This document shows positions 1 through 12,300 of a DNA stretch of 64,000 bases, piece after piece. The position numbers and the translations under genes were made by a program. The notes beneath the pieces are model-generated. The model had not been told where the DNA came from. It saw only the letters and a program-made list of their open reading frames with translations, and did no database searches. Source of the stretch: Hemicentrotus pulcherrimus. Its lineage: Eukaryota; Echinodermata; Echinoidea; Camarodonta; Strongylocentrotidae. Each line of letters starts with the position of its first letter. Position 1 is the stretch's first letter. The stretch covers positions 37,118-101,117 of the forward strand of contig BEXV01000074.1 of the NCBI GenBank assembly GCA_003118195.1, in the 5' to 3' direction.

Positions 1-204
1 GTACCTTGGAATTTAGTAATGAGTGTAAACTGAGAGGAGAGGAGTTATTAGTGTTGAAAGGAAGCATATCAAATGTGTGTATTTTCCAGTGTATATCTGT
101 AGATCATCACTCTGACTAGGATGCATGGAATCTGTCACCTGTTTGCTATCTGAAGATCTTGTTTACAATGCGGTAATTGTTGTCATGAGGCTCTGAGTCA
201 TGTC

Positions 205-600
205 AATATTCACCATCAATTGTCTTTAGCATTACTAGTCCGTCAAAACTTGGTTGTCTCTAAGCATTACTCACCTGTGATACCATTGTGAAATATTCTC
301 AATGATTGATTTCTTGTAGTATTGTAACATTACAGCATGACAAAACATAATAATCATTGGTTGTCTTCAGTATTACCAACATGACAAACCTTCATTACCA
401 TTGGTTTACTTCAGTGTTTCTATCCTTGCAAACCTTCATAACAGTCGATAGTTTTCAGTATTGCTAACGTGGCAAGCCTTCATTACCAATGGTTGGCTAC
501 AGCATTACCAGCCTGGGAATTCTGCAAAAGCTTTGGTTGTCTCCACCCTTTCCTGCCTGGCAAAAACATTGAATTTAGTTGCCTTCTTCTCATTGTACAC
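205..600. repeat. Degenerate ~44-bp minisatellite
   Basis: A unit resembling GGTTGTCTTCAGTATTACC followed by AACATGACAAACCTTCATT recurs with mutations. Clear units start near 357, 403, 447, 491 and 535, and more decayed ones lie from 205. The spacing is about 44-45 bp. A short open frame at 461-661 is a by-product of this array. Confidence 0.75.
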
Positions 601-1932
601 AACATTGTGCTCTAGTGACAATTGCTCAGTGCCCAAATTTCTACACTTACTGAATTACTAATCTCAACCTGGACCCCAAATTATTCCCAACCATATTAAC
701 CAAAAATGTAAACCTAATGCAGGGCTCCAAAGTCAGGATTAAACTTTTGTACAGTCTGTATGCAGGAGCCTAATGCAAAAATTGTATTGTGAAAAATGTA
801 TGTGTGTTTGCATGTTGGGGGGGGGGCGGTCTGGACTTAAATTTTGGGTGCCCCTGAGTCATGGGTCCCTGCTTTACCTCATCCTACAAAAGCTAACAAT
901 AAATGGCTGCTGGGCCCCGAGGACTGAGTCAACCTTCACAATCTTATGCTAGAAGAATACAATGTGATCCTGAAAAGTTCAAAACATATTCAAGACCATA
1001 ATCAAGGCTAGACATAAAACACACATTCAGGATTTTTGACATGGTGAAGTCGATTCGAAATTTTATTAAATCTGAGCTAGACACACATTTAAATTGCTGA
1101 AGTAATGGGACAACTCAAGTAAAGAGCACTGACTGAATGGAAAGGTCATTGTTTTTCAAAATCACCTTCAATGTTGACTTCAAACAAAGTAGCGCTGATC
1201 ATTGAAGGTTAAATCAGCATGGTGAAGTGATTGATAGGAAGAACATCCAATAGGATTTCATGTGCAGAATGATATTGACCAATAATTCTAAATTAGAGAA
1301 TGTGAATATGAATTGATTCAAATGTCAATTTGGGTTTTGGATTATTCCTTCAATCTATCATATGACATAAAATTTAGCCATGAAATATAATTTGATTTCC
1401 TATTCTCTATTGATTCCAGCAATAATTATTTCAGGCACTGAATTCAAAGAGTTAACATATGGTACACATATCAATATATATTTAACATGATAATTAAGGA
1501 TCAAGTAGCCTTATATTCTATTTTGTGTAGTTTTTCAAGGCCCTCTTATAATAAAAATCAATATTTCAAAAAAGTGACATCAGACTTATCACATTTGAAT
1601 ATTATTCAAAAATGATATCAGCACATCCAATCAAGCTGTTAAAGAATCCAAATGTTAAGGACAGTTAAATAAGCAGGCAAGGTAGCATTGAATTATATCA
1701 GGGTTGATGTTTTTATATTGCCAAGTTGCCATTTCACGTCCTCATTGACAATACTATAAACTATGTACATCTATTAAAGTGATATTCATCTTTGCAGGAA
1801 TATGCGATGTAATACATTTGTCATTTTTGTTTTAGTTTCTGGAAGGAGGGGGGGGGGGTTAAGATGTATTTTTTTCAAACAATGTGCAATATTGTATGTA
1901 AGTCAATGTTATGTTTATATATAAGTTTATTT

Positions 1933-2097
1933 GGGAGCAACATGTGAGGGCTCACATGCCTCCGGGTAATAGTGTCGAATTTCACTTTTGTGAGCCCTGG
2001 CCCACACGTTGCTCCCTCCCTTTACATCTTGTATTGTTTATGTATTGCATGATCTGTCAAAATGTATTTGTATTGTGCTTTTATGATTGGCCTGATA

Positions 2098-2126
<29 letters not shown>
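1933..2126 (+). mobile_element. Retroposon-like 3' tail with fold-back and (TAA)n
   Basis: Inverted arms at 1933-1955 (GGGAGCAACATGTGAGGG...) and 1990-2016 can pair. About 80 bp of AT-rich sequence follows, ending CTGATAAATAATAATAA and running on as a ~30-bp AAT repeat. This layout, a structured element ending in a simple-repeat tail, is typical of truncated non-LTR retroposons. No coding part remains and the family is not identified. Confidence 0.5.
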
Positions 2127-2128
<2 letters not shown>

Positions 2129-5100
2129 CATATAGAAATGGTTAGACAATTTTATGCTTAATACTTTTAGTAGCAATTTTTTTTTTTTTACAAAGTGAGG
2201 TTTAGGACAGAATGGGTTTTTCAATTACTTCAGCTGATGCATGAAAGGTGTAAATCAGGTACAAACTGAGTAATGTGTGAAGCACAGCTGTTCAAGTATA
2301 ATCTATTGATTTGATTTTGTATAAACAACCTGTAAAAATGATGGAGTAATTGGTTTTCAGGACATGACGATTAGCAAAGCTGAGAATTCAACAAAGAGAG
2401 AGGAGAAGATTGAACAATTTTTAGTGGCACTTGTACGCTTCATTATAGACAAAGGGAACTAAAATATTGGTGTGATTTAGGAGTTCTACATTATTTGGAT
2501 GCCAATGTTTGTTTCTTGTGTAAACTCCAAGACTGACAGTGAATTGAACAGAAATATATGGAAACAGATTTCTGGTTAAAATGCAATTTTCAAAGTGTAA
2601 AATCAATTGGGATATCCAGAGATGAATATGCTTTTAATAGTAAAGGAAAATAAATGGGAAAATAGTTGAGAATGACAATTATTTGTGATGTATTAGTAGA
2701 TGAAACAGTTTAAGGATAATATTTTTATGAATTGATGTTGCTTTATATGATTTTGTACACAATCATAAATGAACTTCAATTGAAGAATAAACGAGTTTGG
2801 TGAACTGGTTCAACCTACTACATAAAACAATAACATTTCAGTTTTTGAGCATGTATTTTAATAAAAGGAACTAATTTTATCATCCATTGAACAAATCTTA
2901 CTTATTTAGCTAGACTGTTATTCTGAAATAAACTTTTCTTTAATATAAATTCACTCATCTACTCAAATGTTAAATTGCAAGATATACAGTCATAAAGATT
3001 TATCAATTCATTTATGATGTATGCATACTGTCCTCAGATATCATAAAGATGCCTACATAGTTCTGGTTCTGCAACATGTCATTATTGTGGCTACACATTA
3101 TGATTGTTTTTGTGAGTGCAAAGATATTTTGAATTGATAAAACATGAAATAGGATTCATATAAATATGTCTGAAATTGTTTTCATAATCGTGGTTGAGTG
3201 AAAAATAAATTATACTTTGATCATGTTTGTGCTATATTGAAGTGATAACATTGACTATCTGTACACTAAATTTGCTAACCAGGGGGTAGACAATTATTTT
3301 TAAAGGTCAAAATGATTATTTCAGAGGAGAATTGAACATGTTTCATGAATCTTTATGCTGACATTAGGGTGGTTGTAACTTAGTTTTTAATGTTATTAGA
3401 TTTATATTCTAACAACTGCACAATACAGTCAAGAGGCTCAAAGCTGAAATAAACCGGAAAAAAAAATGAGTGAATTACATGAAAAAAAAGAAAAGATTTT
3501 GATCATGATTTCATTAAGGTTCACAAACTTAAATGATCTATCGTTAAACGCTTGATTTGAATAGTGATATATATCAAATCAAATGTACTCATCTAATTTC
3601 TACTAAAGATTGCTTTGATTGAGGCGATACAGTTGTGTCACAGATTCAGACAGCTGCCTTCCTGAAAAAGAAAAAAAAAGATGAAATATCAAATGCATAC
3701 AGTATTCAGGATTCCTCTTCGAATATAGATAAAACAAAGAAACAAGTATATGGGAATTCATGTAATTTGTCCAAGCAATGATGTGATTATATATATATAT
3801 TGAATGGTTTATTATGATGTATTGCTTTGACCCATGATTTAGCCTCGAGTTATGGAGCAGTTGTAGAGTTGAAATCAGAAACAAGTTCTAAAGACTATAT
3901 GCAAGCATGACATATATATCATGGGGTGCTTGTGCTTATAGAGCTTTGTGGAATGGTTGTTGTTTTCCTACATCATGGCATACAGAGTCTATCTGGTGTA
4001 CACACGGTGCCACATCTATCCCTTGTCCAGTTTGCACTGCTTGACTGTATCAGGTAGAATTTGATAATCAGATACCAGACTTGCACTTTCAGTGGCCTAA
4101 ACCTTTGTTTTAATCGTAAAGTCCATACGTTTATCACACATTGTGGCAATTATTTCAGGACTCCTAATGATAACCATGTCACTATCACGTTTTACCTTAT
4201 TTATACATCTTATTAAGATGTGAACGTATAATTTTAGTGAGGCAATATGTTACATCTTGCCTCTAGTCAACTGGACGTTGCTTTATATTACAGCAATATT
4301 GAAGTGATTTATTACTTGAAACTATGATGTTGATTTGGCAGTTTGTATCATCTCTGTTCATAAACTTTATTTATTTTCATATAATTCAAAGTTTATAAGC
4401 AATGCTGAGTATTCCCGTTTTCATTTTAAAGGGTTTACCTATTCTAAGTTTAAGAACTAAATATTTGCTTCAAATTCAATGTAGATAATCCAATGTACAT
4501 TTATCTAAGTAGATGATATTGCACTTATCACATTTAATATGACTTTGCCTGAATATGTGAAATCAATTCATATCAGCCTATGCTTCACTTGACATCTCCC
4601 TTTTCTCATAAACAGTGTCTGTGGGAGTTTGAATTGAAATAAAGCAAGCAATCTACATCTAACTTAACCATGATAATTGTTGTGCTTATATATTATCTTG
4701 AAGTTGAAACTGATAGAAGGTTCAATGTTTTCTGTCCAGAGTCCACAAGATAGTGTAAGTGTAATATCTGAGCTAGTAATTGTATTTTATGTATAATATC
4801 CTTGCTAGACTGGGACCATCGATCAAACCCCTTTTACCTGAAATAGAAGTGTTTTTTTGTTTGTTAATTCTTCCCCCACTTTTATTATCTTTATATTTCA
4901 TGATTCAGTGGATTAACGGATCAACTAAATCACCTTAAATTTATTGGTATATCCAAATTGAGGAAATTATGATATTCATATTTTTACCCCTTTTGCAAAT
5001 TTCCAAACCTTTATGCCCATATTTGCACACTCTTGTGTGTATTTTTTTATACAGACAAAGGCAGATGTAGTATAGGTGCATGCATAGATAAAAGATGAAA

Positions 5101-5399
5101 CTGTAAGAAGACATTTTAAAGTCAATTTGTAAGCATTGACAAAAATGAACACCATGAAAAGACATAGAGAGGGTGATAAAGCCAGAACTATAATGGCTGT
5201 AGCCTTATAACTAAATATGATTTTTACAATACCACATTGGTATATTGATTTATTAAATTAAATTAAAATGATACAAATAATGTAGAAAGTTCCAAGAGTG
5301 CTAGATTTAAAATGATGGTGAATAAAGATGAAGATTAATGTGAGAAATGTCAAGATACTGGAGAATAGCTTTGTTCCTAGACAGGAGCACTTGGATGCA

Positions 5400-5530
5400 T
5401 GAAAAGAAACATGTTTACAACCTAGGAGGACAGAGACATGAGAAGGTGGAGACTTTGAGAGAGAAGGAGAGAGAGGGAGAGGGAGAGAGTGATAAAAGAG
5501 AAAGAAAAGAAGGGGCAAAAGGAAAAAATG
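5400..5530. repeat. GA-rich purine tract
   Basis: The + strand is rich in GAGA repeats, densest at 5447-5520. Two small overlapping open frames on opposite strands here result from low complexity and are not genes. Confidence 0.7.
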
Positions 5531-5720
5531 CAATGTAAGAGCCGAAAATGGCAGTGTAATCAATGCAGTGACGCACATAGGCAAATTTGTATCACAAAGC
5601 CACAGCGCTGCCAAGAGAAGAAGCCTGGTACACTGTATGCAGTGACAAGCAAATGATGTATTTAGTCTGAATGCTGGGTATGTGCGTACAGACTGTACTC
5701 AGCAGCTCAGACACAGTGCT

Positions 5721-5960
5721 GTACAAGGTGTGTGTGTATGTATGTGTGTAAGTGTGTTGGAGTGGGTGGTTTTGCTGCTGCTGCTGCGGCCAGTGGTAGT
5801 GGTGGTGGAAGAGGGTGTGTGTTTGTGTGTGTAGTTTGGTGCTATGGAGCTAAGGGTAGCGTCTTGTGCATATGTGTATTGTCATTATAGCGTATGGGGT
5901 GTGTGTTTGTTACTGTAATTGTATGTATGCATGTTAGTGGAAGTATCAGTCTGTGTGTTA
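5721..5960. repeat. GT-rich region with (GCT)n core
   Basis: Irregular (GT)n runs around a CTGCTGCTGCTGCGGC core and GGTGGT triplets on the + strand. No coding signal. Confidence 0.6.
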
Positions 5961-6819
5961 TTGAAGAAGCAGTAGTGTTACCATTTTCAGGCATGCAGAA
6001 ACCATATAATATTCCATGTGTGTCTCAAAATAATTAATCTCCTTATTTTACCTGTTTTGAACAACACCTAATCGCAATGTAATTCTTGTCTCGGTATAAT
6101 AAGTTTATTATGAAATATTTCCTGTCTTCCCTTTCATGTAAAGTGTAAAGACTGTTATGTTTCAACTTGATATATTGGCTCCCAAACATGATATTATTGA
6201 ACATTCTTATGTTTAGTAATCACTTTAATGAAGATTTGTTTACATATTTTTATTTCATTTTGCAGATATCTTAAATATTTGGTTTGACCAAGTGTGATGG
6301 TTTTTGCTATCTCAAGAAGATATAGACTCATTAATATTGGAATTTTATCAGTAATTAATGTTGCAGATTAATGATCCAGTGCATTGAATAATGTGGCCAT
6401 ATAAAAACACTTTAAGTATAATGGTATATTTATCACATCTAAAGGAATTATATCATTATTTATAATGTATTTGATCAGAGAATGATAGGAGTACGAAAAG
6501 AGCCTTAAAACAATTTCATTATGCTCACCAGAATTATGCAAACAGTAAAGAAAAGTAGTAATTTCTGGTATATTACTTCATTAAAGTTTACAAGTGAAGA
6601 GAGAGAAAGAGAGAGTAAAAATACAACAGATGAGACTAGATAATGTGCACTCAGTTGTGTTTGATGTATTATATTTTTCTTCTATCCATGCTGGTTCAGC
6701 AAGCTGTTTTAAGTATTTTGTCACATATATTTGTCATTGTCTAAATTAACCTTCCAAACTTGTCTTTTATATCCTATATTCTTTTACATCAATACCATGC
6801 ACTAGATTAGAAGAAACAA

Positions 6820-6960
6820 TTTTATTTCATGTGCAATTCAGCCTTGTAAAAAATTTCAAAAATAGCAATTGATGCAATTGTGAGGGTTCTGTTGAAATTA
6901 GATTTTATGTGCAAACCAGCCCTGTGAAGGGAATTTCAAAAATAGCATTTGATGCAATTC
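6820..6960. repeat. Tandem duplication, ~78-bp spacing
   Basis: Two adjacent copies share the pattern ATGTGCAA..CAGCC.TGT followed by ATTTCAAAAATAGCA and TTGATGCAATT (about 6822-6882 and 6900-6960). A diverged local duplication. Confidence 0.8.
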
Positions 6961-6979
6961 TGTTTGATGTCTTACTTGT

Positions 6980-6984
6980 GTGTG

Positions 6985-7019
<35 letters not shown>

Positions 7020-7020
7020 G
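6980..7020. repeat. (TA)n / ATATAC microsatellite
   Basis: A run of TA dinucleotides with a few C and G interruptions. Confidence 0.85.
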
Positions 7021-7539
7021 TGCATTTGATGTATATAAAATGTCTATTCTAGTTCACAATATCTATAAACCTTTAAAATATGATATTTTAGTTGTGGTAC
7101 AAGGTTGTATACCGGTATACAGGATTTTTTTGTGCTTGAGAGAATGAAGTATTAAGGATGGTTTGGCAGAGATAAATGCAGACTAATTCTTAGTGTTATC
7201 TCTGTAAAACATTGCATGTTCACACTTTTCTACCCTGTAAAAGTACAAAAGATCAAAAGATCAAAAGTAAATGAAATGTATTTGAAAGATATTGACAATT
7301 AGAACCATTATTTTCACAGCTTTCAAAATTTGTGACACAATGTGACTACAAGGTGAATAAGCATTGTTTATGTGATCAAATAGCTGATTTGGATCAAATT
7401 TACCCAAAAAAGTGTTCCATTGTTTTTAACCAATGTTGCCAGTGTGCCCCAAAAATATAATGAAGAGAAATTATTCTTTCTGCACAGGGTGTCCTAGTGT
7501 GATACCGAATAAATACTTTGCACAGTACATAGAAGATAA

Positions 7540-7632
7540 CCCCCAGTCGTATTTGTAACATAGTTATAGTATTCAAAATCTGTAGAATACATAGTTATAG
7601 TTATAGTATTCAAAATCTTTAGAATACTATAT
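7540..7632. repeat. Tandem duplication of a ~50-bp segment
   Basis: CATAGTTATAGTATTCAAAA followed by TCT(G/T)TAGAATAC occurs twice, at about 7558-7590 and 7591-7630. The second copy has an extra AGTTAT. Confidence 0.8.
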
Positions 7633-7833
7633 CCCTGTGGTAACGGCGAGGACCACAGTGTGTACATTGCTGTATGATTGCAAATGTAGTTTATGGTATC
7701 GAATAATGTAAACACTACTTCCACAGTGTTCCATATTTTATGACACATTTCCTTCCAATGTGGATTCTCCTGATCCAAGATACATTCCGTATGGTAAAAT
7801 GATTTCATGCTTTCTTGTTTTTTACTCTTGCAG

Positions 7834-7930
7834 ATCGAAAGATTGATTCAGCGAATGCAAGATGAAAGGAATGGTGTACCTGTCCGGACTGTCAAAAGTT
7901 TCATGTCAAAAGTTCCTAGTGTTTTTACAG
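7834..7930 (+). CDS. RGS7: RGS7-like exon 1 of those found: start of DEP domain
   Basis: Acceptor cag ends at 7833 after a T-rich tract; the donor gt follows at 7931. Translation (residues 1-32 plus one base of codon 33) starts [14 protein letters not shown] and ends SKVPSVFTG, matching the R7 family segment just before and into the DEP domain. The exon opens in phase 0 and ends in phase 1. Its first residue aligns with about residue 27 of vertebrate RGS7, so it cannot be the initiating exon. The codon before it must come from an upstream exon ending in phase 0. Confidence 0.93.
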
Positions 7931-9346
7931 GTAAAAAACTCTTAAATTTACTACATTTAATATTATGTCATGAGTGCATGTAGTACTGTTGACTGCAATG
8001 ATCTGGCATAGGCCCACAGAGTTGAATTGTGTAATTACAAATTTGGTAATCTAATGAAATTAGTGTTAGATGCCCCTTCCCATCAATGACATAATAAGCT
8101 GCAAGTATAAACTCTACTGCCGACAGCTATTAATTCTATTGGATGGTTTCTCATACATTCAAGTAGTTTGAAGCTTATTAATTCATTAATTTCTTAAGAC
8201 GGAAGATAATCCTCACAGTAATCGATGAAATAATTCCATCATAAAATATCAAGCTGACAATGATGAAAACATAATATTTGGTATTGATCTGGGATAGGCC
8301 TACAGAGTCTTAATTTGTAATTAAGTTGGTCATCTGCAGTAATAAGCATTGCATTTAATCCCAAACAATGACATAATAGGTTGTAAGTGGAAACTCAAAT
8401 GCTGACAGCAATTAATTCCCACTTAGTATGTAGTTAACAACAGAATTATTCACACCTCTTGAAAATGTAATGTGGACTGGTTGAATTAGGGCCTTTGTTG
8501 AATACTTTTTGATGTAAGCTTTAAATGAAACAAAAATTGGGACAGAGTCAATTTTTCACATACATACAAGATTACAAAACGTGATAAGCGTATGAGTAAT
8601 TTAGTTGTTAACTAAACATATATATCTGGGTCAAGTTGTCTATTTAGTGGTTTATTGTATATTTCAGTAGTCTGAAATTTGTTACGATAGAAAATGATCT
8701 TCACAGTAATCAGTGAAATCATTCTGTTATAAACATGTCAAGCTGACAATGGTAAGTCCGAGTCTAGGTGTAAATACTACAGTTTTCATAATTTCACAAG
8801 TTTGTTTAATCCTTAATAATATTGATAATAAGGATAAGAATATCATATATCCACATCCATTAAAAGATATGGGTACCATTTTCCAGTTGGTTTATTTGAG
8901 AATGGTTGATGTTTTCAAAATGGAAAAAGAAATAAGCTCCAAAGGATTTTGTCCCCTTCATTTGTATGTATTTGATATGTAATTAATTGCTGTTTTATTT
9001 ATTACCTTCTAACTACTTATTACTATCCAACCTCTTCTCCTATCACCTCTCCATCCTTACCATTTCCTACATATTTCCACCTCTCCTCTATCCTCCTTTC
9101 ATCCACCACCCACCCCTTTTCCTCTTCCACCTCTTCCTCTCCCACCTCTTCCTCTCCATTCTTCCCACTCTCTCTTGTCTTACACACACATCCTCACCCT
9201 CTCTCCCACTATCACTCACTAACTCTTTTTTTATCTCTCCCTCACTCTCCATCTCTCTGGCTTTCTCTTACTTCCCTCTCCTTTTCCTCTCTGCCTCTGT
9301 CTTTGTCTCTCCCTCTCTGTCTCTCTTTCGTCCAAAACACTCACCC

Positions 9347-9379
<33 letters not shown>

Positions 9380-12300
9380 ATACCCCCTCTGTCTGTCTCT
9401 GTCTCTCCCCCTCTTTCTCTCTGTCTCTATCCCTCTCTCTCTCTTTCTCTCTCTCTCCCTCTCTCTTGTACAGGAGCTGATCTGGTTCAATGGTTGATGA
9501 AGACACTAGATATTGATCAAGGTAATGACACTAGATCATTAGGTAATTTTTGTTTTACATGGACTGGATGATACAAGCTACAAGTTTCCTCATGACGAAA
9601 TATTGAGAACCAATCAGGCAAAAATGCACTTATTGCATAAGCATATCAGAAGATTTAACTGTAAGGGGTATACCTTAATAAAGTCTGGCTGTTAATGAAA
9701 AATACTTAAGTGGTAAGGAGATGGATAAAGAATGCTAAGGTTTCAAAGCTGACTGTACTTTCCTTTTTCCAAATTGCAATGTCATTGGAGTTTTTTATTT
9801 GTTTTAATTTAGCTTTGAGATACAAAATTCTGATATTGATGAGTTCCTTGTAAGTTTATGACCTCAATTTTTTTGTTGTTGATAATTTGCACCAACTCTG
9901 TCATTTAAAATCAAATTAATGTGTAACAATATGCTAAATGTTGCTGTGCATGTAAAGATATATTTACTCTTTTTCTTTTTAATTGTTTGTCGTAAAAGAA
10001 AGACGAATCACATAGTCTTATATCTTGTTTTTGTATTTATTCTCTTCAGCGAATTCAATACATTTAGGGTCATTGCTAGCAGCACATGGCTATTTCTTCC
10101 CCATAACGGATCACGTACTAACACTGAAGGATGACAACACATTCTATAGGTTTCAAACACCTTACTTCTGGCCCTCAAATTGTTGGGAACCGGAAAACAC
10201 AGATTATGGTAAGTCACAGTTCATCTTTGTATAAAAAATGTTAATGAAATGAGATTATGCACATCATTGTTTGAGCATCTATTGATTCACGTCATAAAAA
10301 ATGTAACTTTCTGCCATCATTTTCTTGGGAGCTGGAAGATACAGAATACAAAAGGTAGCTTTCTGTTATAGCTTCAAATGAAAGAAATATACTCCAATAT
10401 TACTGTGTGGACAAAATATGATATTCCGATTAACTTCCTGAAAACAATTTAATTCTGACCTTTAAGATGTTGGGAGGTGGAAAATCATGACACACTATAG
10501 ATTATTATGGTACCTTAATTGAAACAATAATTAATTCAGAAACATTCAAGAGTGATTCCTCAATCCTCATTATATTTGAAAATTTTGGAGCTTGTTTAAT
10601 TTATAAGGATGTATTCATAATGGTGTGATTTGACCTAATAAGTCAATTACACTGCTGCATCCAAAACTTAGTATTCAAATAGTTGAACAATAAACATGTA
10701 TGCAATTTGTAAATTAAGCATTACATCCTTTATAGCAATGTCTGTTATAACTACTTAAGTTACTAATATATAAAACAAGACATTGAATTATTGAGCAGTT
10801 TACCATTAAAATTATTCAATTGTATAATATTTGTGTGAAGGCCCTTCAGAAGGGCACTGTAGAAATTGAATTCAATCTGTTTTTTTTTTAGCAACATCAA
10901 TAGACAAAGCATTTTGATATTTCAAAATAACATACATAACATATAGTTCTTCACACAATTTAATAAAACAAATATGACATTCCATTTTATTTTGTCATTG
11001 TGGTTGTTGAGATGAAATATAGTTTAATAACAATCAGTATATACAACATATTATAATAAATACACAGTAAATTGTAAATTATTATTGAGTGAAAGGAAAT
11101 TATTTTACAGCTTTGTAAATTATTATTGAGTGAAGGGACCACCTATATTTGAGGAAGTCAGGATGATGCATTGTTTTCTTAATAACAATGCTCATAATGT
11201 AATATCAAACTTCCAATTATTTCATCACCACATGTGCTTTGTGCTGGTATGCTACATGTTTATCCAAATAGCACTGCCAATTACCTACCTGCTCTCCATG
11301 CTTCAATAAATTAAGGAAAACCTTGCCTATATCATAATACAACCTTATGGATACCATGTGTAGCTAATACTGTCAGTCAAGCTGATTACTTTGTTTGATT
11401 AGGAAGATTAAATGGTGAGCAGCCTTTTGGTCAGTCAATGGCAGTCTATTGCAGAATTGAGGGTGGGGATGGGGGGTAGGAAACCTCTGGTCTCTGACTC
11501 ACAATCATGTCAGCTCATCTTAATGATGTGTTTGTTGATACCCTCTAAATGCTGATTAGCCTGATATGCCTGTGCTGATGAGTGATCTATTATCAGATGA
11601 AAGACCTATTATAGATGGGTTATCAGTATCAATAGGTAGGTTGCAGCATTGGGAATGGATATTTGTAATTATCTTATGATCATTATCAGGATGATTGCAC
11701 ATCATTAATAATGAATCAATTGGCTTCATCCATTCTTCAGGATACTGTATAAAACGGTAACAGCTAGCCAATAATAGCTGGTTTTATAGTTCACTTTATT
11801 TGTAGCTAATGCTGACTTCTATGTAAAATAAAGTTCAAGTAGTCTTAACTGTAGTTGAGACCTAATGTTGCAGACATTAAAGGATCTTTCTAGCTTATTT
11901 CTGTCAAAAATGTATTGATTAGATTGAAACTAATCTGCTTCAATTGTCTTATGCGCAGGATGATTTACAAAGATGATATCACTACTTAGTATGCAGAATA
12001 CCGAAAAACATTACTTAAAAAAGTAATCAGCTCCTCCTTACGACCGTAATAATAAAGGCATCATTTGTTAATATACTTTGCAGATAGTGAGTAATAAGTA
12101 ATTCACAAATATAACCCACAAATATAACACTACTTTATACATAAGTGTTTTAGTACAATTTGCATCACATATTTGTCATTGCAAATCCACCACAGTATTT
12201 CACGAACAATTAACATTGTCACTGATATTTGCCTTACGGAAGGTGCGCATGTATCTCAATGCCATTAACCAACAAAATACTACAAGGTCTTTCTACGTCA

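Larger units (their letters stand above)
1..7833. other. 5' noncoding stretch: no exon recognised
   Basis: The R7 protein needs at least one more upstream coding exon ending in phase 0 just before Ile1. I looked here for a segment that could encode the N-terminal peptide and end at a GT donor and did not find a convincing one. The stretch holds a ~44-bp minisatellite, a retroposon-like tail near 1.9-2.1 kb, purine- and GT-rich tracts at 5.4-5.95 kb, a (TA)n tract near 7.0 kb and two short tandem duplications. It is probably intron, possibly with a small non-obvious exon. Confidence 0.5.

Noticed and set aside
5258..5614. 118-codon minus-strand frame with Leu/Ser/Pro-rich sequence
   Set aside because: Opposite a GA-rich tract; low complexity.
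8987..9571. 194-codon open frame
   Set aside because: Almost entirely (CT)n low complexity. Its end overlaps exon 2 only because the frame reads through the acceptor.
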